Positions 48,801-60,899 of a DNA stretch of 64,000 nucleotides are shown piece by piece (the first letter of the stretch is position 1; every line of letters starts with the position of its first letter). Source of the DNA: Stichopus chloronotus (lineage: Eukaryota; Echinodermata; Holothuroidea; Aspidochirotida; Stichopodidae); contig CM037838.1 of the NCBI GenBank assembly GCA_021234535.1, positions 28,559,969 to 28,623,968 of the forward strand. The letters are read 5' to 3'. A program made the position numbers and the translations under genes. The notes beneath the pieces are model-generated. The model searched no databases, had not been told where the DNA came from, and saw nothing but the letters and a program-made list of their open reading frames with translations.

Positions 48801-51800
48801 CATTTATTGGGAGAATTTCCTTCTAATCGCACAGACCGTCTCGGGCATTTAAATTAAAAGCCTTCAATTTTTACACTTGCAACAAATTAGACTTTAATGA
48901 ACTGACAGCTAGATACAAATCTTTAATCCTTTCTGATCAAAGTACTTTTCAAGCGGTGACTAAGAGCAGACAGCTCAACACAAACTCTGCTTCATTAACG
49001 TTTGAATTAACCAAAAGAAAGAAGATTAAACTCTGAGGTCAGGGGGGAAAAGGGAATGCACTTCTTTTTTATTGTAGAAAAGCACTGTTTTGGGCAGTGT
49101 GCAACACAAGAATGGAAGCAAATACTTCAAAAATTCAGAGTTTCATGTTCTCCTACTTTCTTCCCCTCCCCCCCTTCTCTTTCTTCCCCCAATATATCCC
49201 TTTTTTAAAAAATATAATGAGATGTGGTTTACACTTAAATTTTAGGTCTTTGAAAAAGCATTTAGAGAAAAGGATATTAAAACAAATGCGTTCTCGCAGT
49301 CAAAGCAATGGTTTGAAAATGACAGGGGTACCCTTGCATCCAAACTAACAACAAGCAAATGTTCCACAAAAGTTGGATATGAAAATGAGACTGGTGGTGA
49401 TGTTCACCATTTCATCATCACTGATCTCCTTCCTCTATCATGAATCTAGTTTCTATAATCATCAAAGCAGATTTTCTACCATCAATCCATCCAATGAGCA
49501 ATGATTTATTCTCACCACAAATTCATTATCATCAATGTAAAATTCTTCTATACCATGAACTCAACTTTCATAATTATCACTTCAGTTGATCTATCATAAA
49601 TCAATCCAATATGTACAGCTAAAAGGTAATATCCTAAGCCCTTAACTGACCTACAGACTACAAGTCTAGCTTTTATTCCAACCAGGTGGTAACCCCCAAA
49701 CTCTCCTTGTTTGGCTATTTAAGACTCCTTTACCTGTCTCAACACAACAAACAAACTTCCATCTACTGTGCCAAGAGTGCTAGTGACCTTAAACATAGCT
49801 AGCACCTCCTTCCCATGAAGAGAGGTGTGAAGTACATACAGGATTGTCTGCTGGATGTGGTTTCAAGGAGGGCCTCCATGTAACAATTGGACACAAGTCA
49901 ATGAGAAACAGTCCCTGGAACATTCTACAAACCCTAACTTATCTTAAATGGTTCCATCCACTTTAATGGACATTGACATGTTATACTTGTGCATTTAACT
50001 TGACCAAATTCTTAACAACCAATCAACCAACTTTCTTACGTGGTAAGGAGAAGCAAAATCGCCTTAATTAAGAAGGAGCTATTGGGATGGTCATGAAACT
50101 AAGTCACCTACTGTATCATTCTCACATCACTACCTTCCTTAGTCCAATAACAACCAAAAGAAGGAACTTGTAGCAGGATATGAAACTAGCAACAACAGAC
50201 TTCGCGAAGATCTATGACCAACACACTCATAGCGCAATCACAATATCATAAAGAAATGGTTGAATTCAATCAAACAGGAAGTTGTCTAAAGTTTGCATCA
50301 ACACTAAAAGACCACAACAAGAGAGATAAAACTCTGGATAGTTTCCTTAGAAACTTTCCTGGACTAGATATCACTGTGGCTCATCAAAAAAAAAAAATTA
50401 CTTCCATCATACAATCCTTAAAAATCAAATTAAACTAGGAACTTACATGAAAACTTCTGTAAACAGGGAAGAAGAAAACATCATTACGAAAACAAAACCA
50501 GACAATTCTGCTGATTGTCAGAAGAACAGTGACAGGATTTTCCCCAGAAGTTAAAAGACAATACATTTTATACTGCAAACAACATTGAACCTTTAGCCCA
50601 TTCACCATTTTTATCAATGGTAAAAATAAAATGATTCAAGACTTCCTCAGTCAAACAGTAAATCTGGCGATTGAGAGAAAAGTTTGTGTTAAAGGTCATT
50701 GACTTTCAAATCAAATCAATGTCAACATTAATGTCGGCTAGTTAGAGCTCAAAGAAGTACACAGTGATGATGTTAACAGGTTACGCATTTTGATGTGCAC
50801 ATATTCTAGTGGTGTCCTCAAGACAGTCAAATCAATATTTGGTAATATATCTTGTCTGGACAATTATCCGACTCCTCATTCACCTATCTCCACACATCCA
50901 CAGCATCCCTCTGTAAGTCTCTACATTGCTAAGTTTGCAACAGCAGACAGACCAGCAATAGTTGCGTGGAGAAAAGTGAGATGTAAGGTGAATACGATAA
51001 ACTGCCTGGACATTGAACATCATACTAACCAAGCAATGCACAAATTCACTGGTCGGCATACAGGGCAGTCACAACAGTGGCAGACCTGCCTATGTATTAC
51101 TGTATTGCTTTTTGTAATGTTTACTTTATTATTGTTTACTTTATAAAGTAGAACTATCATTTTCATCACAGACAACCTATCTTTTGATCAGGAAAAGCTG
51201 ATACAATGCTGATGTGGTCCCTGCAATACATCTGAGGGATCTTAGATGGATAAGAGAGATGGAGGGGAGGGTGCACACCAGGGCCTAGGTATAACCTTGA
51301 GGAGAAAGGGCAAGGTATAACGACTGCAGTTATAAAGGGAGAACAAGAGAAAAACTTGAGAGAAAGAATATGACAGGAAAACACCTTTACAGTTGTAAAA
51401 AGTTGAAACAACAGTCTGACACATTGGCTTTTTCTATCTCTTCACATTTTGGGAGTAAAACAACCTTCGTGTACCTGTGACTACTATCCTGGTACAATGT
51501 TCATGTGAATGGTAATAACGTTTCAACTCCAGTTTGAAGCCTTTCTCTGCGGGGTATGACATGTCATACCACTTAATAACAAGTTTCTGCTACTTTACAT
51601 TTTAAATTGCTTCAAATTTGTAGGCCAGTGACCTATTAAAAACCAACACCTTCATAGTGTACACATATAGACATACAGTACACCTGTGACTGTTTAACAC
51701 ACTAAATTTCATGCTTGCAGGGAATTGATTTTCATATAGCGGTCTGGTGGATTAAAAAACTGAAGTGCCTGTGGCATGCAGGTTGACACTGCACTCGCTA

Positions 51801-54150
51801 GCCGTACCATGATGGGTACACTGGTGAGCATATCATAAGAGAAGGAATAGCCTGCTGAGCGGAGACGAGTTAGAGGAATAATCAATAGCTCTAACTGTCT
51901 GACAAGAAGATTTTATGTGAGGCAACAGGAGAGATGAGAGTATAAGCAATAATGAATATTCATCTAAACAGAATCCGGAAGATTCTTGTCTGTGTCTTTT
52001 TACATGATTATATGGTTTATCAATTTCAAAGACTTTGAATGTAGTCAATTGGAGCACGCTTTGAATTATATTTCGGTTCATTTGGAATGTACCATCTGTG
52101 AGACACAGAAAGTGTCAAATCTTCCCAGAGCATGTCACAGCAGAGCAACAGTGGGTGGCATGCATCTACATGATTATGCATTAAAGGGCTGTTAGAATGT
52201 AAATTAATACAATAGGAAATCGTGATCTTCAAAGGAAACCATGCGTGAAGCAGAAGAGGGAAAGTCTAACCAGGCAGAGCTTGGGCACTGAGAGAGTGTG
52301 TCTGCATGCTTGTCTAACTATGCATTAGTGTTACAAGCAAGGGTAAGTACACCAATGTGTCTACGATGTGAATGACACAACTTACACTAATCAGAGACTG
52401 AATTGTTTTCAAATGTAAAAACAATTATCACATTTCATTCATAAAATGGCAAACCAAACTAACTCTCGCTGGGCACTAAGGGCAGATCCTTAGCATAGCA
52501 TATGAATTTACAGTGCATATGAATATACAGTTTGACGTTACTGTCAAGAGCAATTATACTTAGACTTAATTACAAAGACTTAAACAGAAATTTTACTGAC
52601 TGCAATGCCTGGAAAATGTTGATCTAGAGTTATGGATACAAAATCCTTTATAAATCATTTGTAACAGGAAAGTGGCAAGCACCTTGGCCACAGAACTATA
52701 ATCTGCATTAATTTGACACTTGCTTATAGGAATATATCACGTTGAAACTTTTTGACTTACCCAGAAATGAAGAATCAGTGAACAAAACATGAAGGAAGAA
52801 GATTTGAAATACTGTACAAAAACATTCTCTACTCCACCTTATCGATGTGTGCCCACATACGATGAGACGGCAAATACAGAACGTTGGATGATTACAGCCG
52901 AGTCATTGACTGCTACAATAACATTGGTAAACACATTGTCATCATTATATACTGCAGACACGTGCAGTTACTGGAACTAAGTGACAAACCATATCACTAA
53001 TGAAGGACTTTCTGAGACAAAAACAAAAACTTCAAACTTTTATCATTCAGGGAACTAATAAAGATTGCAATCCTTGACTTTCACCTCACTTTATGTCATC
53101 TCACAGGGTTTTATGACAAGGGCAACACATATGGTCATTATTTTCCAATTTCCAAGTATCAAAGCAAGCCACTTATTATAGGTGTAACCTGTTCTTAATA
53201 CCCAGTTTTCTTGACGGCAATTTTACATAAAAGTTCTACTTTTTTTGCAAAAAAGAGTAATTTAAGGTGAAAATCAGTTAAATATAGTAAGCTGCTGATT
53301 TTTTTTTTTTCAACCCAAACCTGCTATCCATCGTTGCCTCCTACAGAAATGTCATTAAAGAGGTTAAACTTTCCACCAGATATTTTCTGCCTTGATAGAA
53401 ATATCAGTCTTTATAGTCCAACTTTATTTTCTTGTTTTATTGGCTATGACATGTCAGCATTGATGTATGTTTCTACTGTGTGTCAAATTGTTTAATTGCA
53501 TTTCCACAATTGGTGTCAGTTTGTGTGTTTACCAGCTCAGATTAGGCAAGGTAAATCGGAGTGAATGAGTTGTGTGTAGACAGGTTAGTGAGAAATGCAT
53601 TCCAGAAGAGAAGAATAAAAGAGGTTCATGATGATGTACAGCAACAACGCATAGATGTAAGCAGACAAAACATGTGACGACCAATGCAAACATTGCTACA
53701 AATCTCAACATCAAATACAAAATTCACATTGAAAGGCAATGCACTGTATACTGGTATAATCACACACAATGGTAGCATTTATGAAACATCTTGTCAGCGC
53801 TGACACATCCCCCCCAAAGAACCTGTTACATCCCCTTTAAAGAACTACTGAATGCCTGAATCCTTGTATCATGGCTGGTCATTCAAGCAACTTTGACATT
53901 AAAGCTGAGCCCATTAGTGGAAACAAGCAATGCAACACACCTACACCTCTGCTCAACCAGGCTGCTGTAAAGGAAGATTCCATTTTTGACTGTCAGGGAA
54001 GGGGTGGGAAGGATAACAGGAATGCAAGGAATTCAAACAGCACCTGATGAAGAAGAGGATGGACTGCTCTAGAACTTAGCACAAGAGAAGCAAGGTTGAG
54101 TGTTTCCTAGACACCAAAGTGTAGTCAGCTGCGGCATTTCAGGGAAAAGT
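45841..54150. other. No supported gene, second part
   Basis: Apart from the weak candidate at 46870, nothing coding is supported. It contains a minus-strand CAGGTAAGT-family copy (49726-49820), tail fragments of the SINE-like family (47428-47460), a full copy at 52278-52378, and a fragment near 53560-53600. Confidence 0.6.
46870..46962 (+). other. Weak candidate exon on the plus strand
   Basis: A 93-nt stretch bounded by TTTCTCTAG and TATG/GTGAGT. The frame open across it reads LSFKDGKGREVDTVHYRTKT then VVAFSANTY. It extends within a longer open stretch (46843-47148). Splice signals are good but no partner exon or known family was found, so it may be chance. Confidence 0.2.
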
Positions 54151-54153
54151 ATT

Positions 54154-54441
54154 TCAGGAGGATGAGGTGACGACTCCCAATGACAAATACGACATCCACA
54201 AATCAGAATGGTAACCATAACAGAAATGCAACAGAATAAGAGGCCAAATAAGCGGCCACGAAAGTGACCGAGCCTGCATCAGACACTTTCGTCGATGACG
54301 TGTCCGGCCATCGTCTTGGGGAAAGTTCAAACTTTCTGTAATAGCTAGGGCATTATCACAATCAATCACAGTATGGAGTCTGGACCAGTCTCTACTGGGG
54401 CTGAGTCGGGCATATGAGTCCCCAACCAAATGTATGGGCAC
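54154..54441 (-). other. Hairpin-rich open stretch, unidentified
   Basis: A 95-codon open frame on the minus strand (PIHLVGDSYARLSPSRDW near its start, TESLNFPQDDGRTRHRRK in the middle) in a locally GC-richer island. The DNA has a 9-bp perfect inverted repeat (54258-54292, ACGAAAGTG/CACTTTCGT), a 7-bp one with a two-base gap (54321-54336) and a near-palindrome at 54376-54392. It could be a transposon relic, an exon or a structured RNA. I recognise no family. Confidence 0.3.
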
Positions 54442-55179
54442 CTAAAACTCAAATGCAGGTACACATTTGCAAGAAGAAAATATCACCCAACTACATTTCT
54501 TGAGTAATAGCAATTTGTTTTCATTGACATTCTGATCTCTGAACAGGATACTGAATTAGATACACACCACAAATAGAAATCCTTGATGCAGCTTTAATAT
54601 GGCCATGTTAAAATCAAATACTGCAGCTTAGAGATACAGTTGCCCCCCCGCCCCGAATCCCCAATTTTTCAAATTCTGTGACCTTCTATGATCAAAAAGC
54701 TTACATTCCATGAAGTTCCCTGTTGCTTAAAGACCAAAGATTCTACAGTGCTGAAATCATGTGGCGCTACAGAATCTTTGCCATAAACAATGCATCCGTA
54801 CAGCCTAGCTTAGGATGACAACCATACCAGCATGGCAAAACTTTTAACAGAAAAAAGTCATTGATATTGCCTGACCATGCCTATTGTCTAACAACACAAA
54901 ATGTCAAACATCATGTAAGCCAAACTATATTCAGATTTTTTATGAAGAAAAGTCTTGTGGAAACAAATAAAGACCATGTAAAGCCTTCCAAAAAATCTCC
55001 AATAATCATGTCCTAATGTGCTGCGATATACACCAAATACCCTAACCACAATGGCAGTTACTTATTTCATCAGATCTGAATGGGAACAGCCTAATATTTG
55101 TAAGTAATAAAATTCACGTTACTTTAAAGAAGCATTTGAATGATAATTTGTTTATTAATCCTTATGGCTTTAAATATTT

Positions 55180-55229
55180 AGATTCAAGGTTTAAAGTTGT
55201 AGAAAGATTCAAGGTTTAAAGTTGTAGAA
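55180..55229. repeat. Perfect 25-bp tandem duplication
   Basis: The unit AGATTCAAGGTTTAAAGTTG plus TAGAA occurs twice in a row with no mismatch, followed by the start of a third unit. This indicates a very recent slippage or duplication event. Confidence 0.95.
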
Positions 55230-57240
55230 AGATGGCTTTGTTAAGGATTGTAATAGCACTGTTTCTCTAGACCTACATAGACTACGTAAAGTACAGTATA
55301 GTACACATCATACACAAGGCTGGCCCCAGAAGGCCCTAATTTAGAGTAAGTCTTGTTTCGGAGGCCTGTTAGCCAGCAAGGTGATGCAAATGGGTACCTG
55401 ATTCCAAACTTTTACTAACCCACTAGGCCCTAGTCTCCACGCCTTTTGGATGCAGATATTTTCAACATTTTGGCAAGTGTTTCCTCTTCCCTACCTCCCT
55501 GCTCTAGTTACTTTCCTCGGAAATCCGAACTCGGCTCCATCTCCAAATCTTTCCAAATTTTTTCACTCCTTCACTGAGCTACTTTTATCTGAATAATCAT
55601 TATTTTTTCTTCTAAGCCACAATAAATGTCTAATATGCAATCTATGGAAGAGTTTGGAAGATAATGAGCACCTTTGGAAAAGAGCCTTTGACTGCTCTGA
55701 GGGGATGCTACGGGCCAGCACACATGGCAGTTGGTAATAAGTTATTTCAACTAGCTATTCTTCCAATCATCATCCCATGTGAAAGTCACTTTATTTCTCT
55801 TTCTTTCTTCGACTTTTACTTTGTGTTCCACCACAACATCTCAAAAGGCTCATCACGTTACAGCAATGATTCCCCACAACTCACTGAGGTGGGAGAATGC
55901 ATGAGTGACCATACTTACCACTTGCATACACTAATGCATTCATTTTACACCATTCAAAGTGCACCTGAAAATCAATCCTTGCACCGCACCCTCTCAGCCT
56001 AGACTTGCACTCAGTGTGAATATTCCTCATTTCAAGTCGGTATATTATGGTGAGACAAACAGAACTCGAACATGTATATGCTTTGAATGTTTCAATAGAA
56101 CTTTTTCTATGTATAAATGAAACAGCATTGTTTTTCTTTTCAAAGCAATTGTTGTGCGAGCCAAAGATCGACTCAAGGTGCAGGGTACTACTTAACTTCA
56201 GGAAAGGAGAAATACATCAGAAAAATTGATCTAAATGTCTCAAAAATAGAAACAAAATCATGGACATGCACATCAGAATTTTGTATTTGACTTTGAAACA
56301 ACATCACATACTTATAATTGAGGCCAAAAGTAGAAATATCACAACTAACTCCACCGCACCACTCTTGTATCTTTCATCACACATGTGTTGGTGATATGAA
56401 CAGTAATCATGGTTTAAACACTTCTGAACTATACTGTCCCATCCCCACTCCCCTCCAACTGACAATATCTTCTAAAGAGTGACCTCAAAATTCCAAGACT
56501 GTTAAGTTAAATACATCCTTGACATACATATAAATTAAAACTCCCCCCCCAACCTAAGAAGGTTTAGGTACAGTAATATAACTTTGAGAGACATAAGGAT
56601 GTGCGCAAAAGAATTTCCGTCAAGTGCCATGGAAGATTGTTCATTATTAGCAATGCTTTCATACTGTATGCTTCACTTAACTCACTTTCTATTGAGTTAC
56701 AATGTACAACTACTGTAACAAGTTAAGGAGCAGCACTGCACTGGTTTTCACATGCATACACATAACACAATAAGAACAATGGTTTTGAAAGAACAATTGG
56801 AGATACATTTATTGGCATTGTTTTCAAATCAGTTTAACAACACCAGATTGTTACGTGTACGGTGAGAAGAAAAATAATTTGGAGCTAGCTGCACATAAAC
56901 AAAGTATGGAAATTTGGAGACTCCCGCCCCTCGAATGTTTCCACGGTATACAATGTTCTCACATGATACCAGGTACGTGATGAATTTCTAGTAGGAGGAA
57001 ATAAAAGTGAAGGTCAATTGAGCCATGTTATAGTAGATTCTCTGGGAAAGTATGAGATCACCTCGGCTTTGATTACACGACATGTGATCAACCTAAACCA
57101 TAATCATGTGCCGAAGAAGCCCCTGCACAGGCAATACTGTAAATACAACACATTTGGGTCTGGTTTGCAACAACATTCATCGTTCAGAAAACTAGTTTTA
57201 GCATGTAAGAAGCTTCAGTAATTTGATGTTCTGACCCTTC

Positions 57241-57295
57241 TGTCAGTTATAAGAGATGGTGCGGTGGTACAGTTGAGACAGGTAAGTGAGATGCA
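57241..57295 (+). repeat. CAGGTAAGT-bearing dispersed repeat, example copy
   Basis: It carries GTTGAGACAGGTAAGTGAGA. Related copies are at 23729-23775, 28188-28240, 31070-31105 and 58700-58745 (plus) and 45365-45510 and 49726-49820 (minus). The longer copies share CCAAG-GTGGT-TTAAAGGTTGT-like text upstream, with TTGTTGTG(T)TGAGACAG in front of the GTAAGT. Confidence 0.6.
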
Positions 57296-57329
57296 AAATG
57301 ATCTGCCAGAAGAGGCAGGCGCCACTGGT

Positions 57330-57740
57330 CTAGATACCAAGCCCTCCCAAAAAAAAAAATTCACCGGATAGAGAAAACACTGTGTAGCTAGATATCCCAA
57401 GACTCAAAAGCAATCTACTATAAACAGAGAAGACAGTGCACCACGTCTTAATATCACAAAACAATCTGCGACGACAAAGAAGGCACCTCAATGCCTCATG
57501 TCTACTGTAGATATCCCTTTACTCAGACAAACACTCTACCAGAGAGAGAGAAGACACCATGCATCTAGATATCCCTAAACAATCTACCAGACAGAGAAGG
57601 CACTATGTGTCTAGATATCCGAAGGCTCGCCCGAAACAATCTACCAGAGAAGGCACTATGTGTCTGGATATCCGAAGGCTCACCCAAAATGATCTACCAA
57701 ACAGAGACACGTGTCTACGTATCCCAAGACAAAACAGACT
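57330..57740. repeat. Minisatellite, about eight imperfect copies of a 46-62 bp unit
   Basis: Units start at about 57330, 57388, 57447, 57503, 57565, 57611, 57664 and 57715. Shared text is CTAGATATCC(C/G)AA, a variable CTC-containing spacer, AACAATCTACCAGA, then AGAGAAGGCACTATGTGT. The last copies are the most alike (57565-57715). The open frame at 57559-57771 is only the repeat translated. Confidence 0.9.
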
Positions 57741-58228
57741 AATCTGGACTGATTTGGGAATTAACGAGTGATGTCCTCATCACCTCTTATCGTGTATGCA
57801 TTTACCATAACTGATCATGATCTGGCCACTGTCAATTGTGTGTGCATGTACCTGATCAGCATCCTTCCATAACTGCCATCCAAGTTTACGTTCTTTAAAA
57901 TTCTTTTTGATTAACCAGCTAACATCATTGTTATGAAGTTACTTGATCATGAGCACAACAGTAAATGCATGTTATATGAGTTGAGAGTGTATACACTATG
58001 AATTAATTACTGTAGTTTGGATCAAAATGAACGAGAAAACACGTCGTACATGTATCTGACACTAACACGCTTTCCTGATCTACTTAAAACGAAACTGGTG
58101 CAAGTGCGATTCTCTCATCTCCCCACAACACTACCCATCACACCAACAACCCACCAACTAAAATTCATCATCTTCGCACTACCAACCTCACAACCAAAGA
58201 TTCTCCTTCACACCACAACTTCCCCACA

Positions 58229-58352
58229 ACTTCCTAGTGTGGGTATTCACGAGTGACTATACTTAACTCCTTGCCTCACCAATGCATAAATTTGACCCTA
58301 TGCTCAAATCTTCCGCAAAACCAATTCTAGCACCGCGCCCTCTTAGGCATAG
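58229..58352 (-). repeat. SINE-like dispersed repeat, opposite-strand copy
   Basis: On the minus strand it reads GAGGGCGCGGTGCTAGAATT, then GCATTGGTGAGGCAAGGAGT and TATAGTCACTCGTGAATACC. A second minus-strand copy is at 55888-56006 (GAGGGTGCGGTGCAAGGATT on that strand). Confidence 0.6.
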
Positions 58353-59147
58353 CCTGACCTCGTTTGACTTTCGCTTCCCACTAATACCTACGCTAACATT
58401 TTTGCTTACTCTACAGTAGTAAGGACACCGTACAATGGTTTTTTTGTTTTGTTTTTTTCCAGCTCATGGGAAAATCCCCCCAAATCCCAGGTCTTGATAT
58501 TGACAACAGATGAACTACAGTATCTGTGTTATTATTCAAAACCACTACAAACTACCTTGTAGCAGGGAGACTGAAAACCTTTCCTATCCCTGCAAGCGAC
58601 ATTTTTTGTACAGTCCAGAGCCCCTCCCCACTATTTTCTCCCTCTCCTCCCCCACTTACCTTTTCATTCTGTCACCTACAAGTAACAAAGCAACTTTGTT
58701 TCTTTGCAATAGTTGTGGCAAGTAAGTGAGGAGAGAGAAAATAACAGATTTTGTTCATTATCATGAAAATGGTAATTTCTCAAACGCAAAGGGATACTAT
58801 AATTACAATGTAAATTGGTACAAAGACATTTACTTTTTCTAGGGACGTACGGAAAGCTATCCCTTGAACACAGTAGCTACTAATGTGCAGTCGATAAACA
58901 AGGTGTTATACAGCTCCGAGCATGTCTACTTGAAATCACGAAGCAACATTAAAACAACATACTGTATCAATGGCCCTGAAATGTTTCACTTTTCTTCAAA
59001 GAGCGAAACCAAATAATTATAAACATAAAAATGTATTAACATGTGCACAATGAAAAATCTACGGTGGGTCACGGCAAAACAGACTCTGACGAAAAAGCAC
59101 AACCTGTGGACATCGAGGAAAAGCAACAACTGTGTTGCTAATAGTAC

Positions 59148-59326
59148 ATGCCATGTTGCCAGAGCTATTCAGTGCCATGCTAACAATCGCTAAATGCCAA
59201 GTTATCAACATAACAGCATGTCACATTGCCACCACTAAAATAAACAAGTTATCAACAGGGCATGCCATGTTGCCATTACTGAATGCCACGTTACCCATAA
59301 GTAAATGCCATGTTACAAAGTAAGAC
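59148..59326. repeat. Minisatellite, about eight copies of a 20-28 bp unit
   Basis: Repeats of ATGCCATGTTGCCATTACTG and its variants (ATGCCACGTTACCCATAAGT, ATGCCAAGTTATCAACATAA). Copies at the right end are closest to one another. Non-coding. Confidence 0.85.
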
Positions 59327-59639
59327 ATGAAGTGCGAACTTTTCAGTATGTGCAATCTGTGCAACAATTGAAGGAGGTGGGAACGAAAAGTTTCAAAGAG
59401 TTTTCTTTTGTCCCAGGGCTTGCCTCATTCCAGTGACTGAGCCCAAGTTCACACGGCATTAATGCATTTATGGCATAAGCACTAATATCAGCAGGTATAT
59501 AAGGCACAGATAGAAAATTGCACTCAGGGTTTTGACAATCGTAGCCTTTCACTCTAGGAGGATTTATTAGGGCAAATTTGGCACATATAATGGTCGTCTC
59601 CTGAAAGCTAAAGCAGAACAAGGCCAAACTCAGTGATAG

Positions 59640-59735
59640 AGGGTGCTGTCCTAGAACTTATTTTAAAGGCACATTGTGTGAAGTCATGCAATGCATTAGT
59701 GTGAGAGAATGGTATTTGTCTACAATATGAATGCA
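59640..59735 (+). repeat. SINE-like dispersed repeat, copy
   Basis: It carries GATAGAGGGTGCTGTCCTAG, AATGCATTAGTGTGAGAGAA and TTGTCTACAATATGAATGC, matching the core and tail of the 35690 copy. Confidence 0.55.
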
Positions 59736-60597
59736 AAATGTCAATGAGGGTACTAAAAAAAAGCTTTAGCATTTCTTAAAGCTTACATAACACATTAAAT
59801 GAACACTCAAATATTTCAGAAATCCAGGGACACAAGCCACTTTGGAGGGAGGAGGCCTGATATGTTTTCATAATAAAAGGTAACACATAATAGACTGGGT
59901 TTAAATCTGGTAAAACACACCAAATGCAAACAAAATTCTCCATGTAAAGTGCTCTAATATTACACAATTCTATTTTCTCTCACTCCAGACTAACTAAAAC
60001 TCATTTCTTACGATTCATCTGAATTTTTCTTTTTGCCAGTTAGCAATCTTTAAAAGTGGAACCACTATAAATCAGAACACTGTTGATTTAGGAAAAATTA
60101 ATAATACCTTCATCTTAATAGTTAAAGCATTAGTGAGAGAATACTGTAAATATTCCTTCAACTGTTCTTTCACAAGACTTTTACCTTTCAATGAAAATAA
60201 CAAAATATTTCAGTCAAGGAGGTGTCATTTCACTCTTGGCATTCTTATCAGTTTAGAAGAAGCAACACAACACCGCCACACTTAAGACCTTCTTAATCGT
60301 ACCTCAATAATTACAGCACAGTTTCATCAAGAGAGACCAAATAAAATGCTAAACAACTTGGGAGACATCCTACCAAAAGTGTAACAAAATTTGCACTCAC
60401 ATATAGTTATCATATGAGCAGACAGATCTTCCAGTAAAAACGGAAAAGGAGAATCTTCTATTGCTTCCTTGTAGGGAGTTAAGAAGTAGATGGATATTAT
60501 ACGAGCATGTGACAACAATTGAGATAAAACTTTAAAATACTACTACAAATTTGAAGTGTCATCGTCCAAGTTAATTAAAGCTATGACTCACGATCAG

Positions 60598-60772
60598 TCA
60601 GACTGATTTTTGTCGGCCAGTGTCTCAAGTTCTCTAATGAATGATGTTTTTCTTACTTTCTCTTGCTGTTTGGCAATGGAGCAAGACCCATCTCGCGCAG
60701 ACTTCGTTGCAATCTGATTTCCGAGGAAGCAGTCGCTTGTTGGAGGAGAGCAAACAAGCATTACAAACTAGA
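60598..60772 (-). other. Weak candidate exon, several frames open
   Basis: CpG-containing stretch. On the minus strand a 55-codon frame runs from an ATG to a stop (start MLVCSPPTSDCFLGNQIATK, end FIRELETLADKNQSD). Two other minus frames and one plus frame are also open across its core, and a good donor (AAA/GTAAGA) sits at 60656. The frame that could join RAPGEF1 at 32230 in phase 1 gives no resemblance to the C3G N-terminus. Left unassigned. Confidence 0.25.
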
Positions 60773-60899
60773 ACAGAGTAACCTGGAGATCTCTGTCCAG
60801 AGGGGTACAAATACAGTAGTAAAAGCAGAGGCTGATGACAGTAAATAGAGCTCAGTATTGACATCATAATTTCGGGTAAAAAATATTATTCAACTAAAC

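Noticed and set aside
57559..57771. Plus-strand 70-codon frame with repeated peptide
   Set aside because: It is the minisatellite translated. The unit lengths are not multiples of three, so the repeated peptide is incidental.
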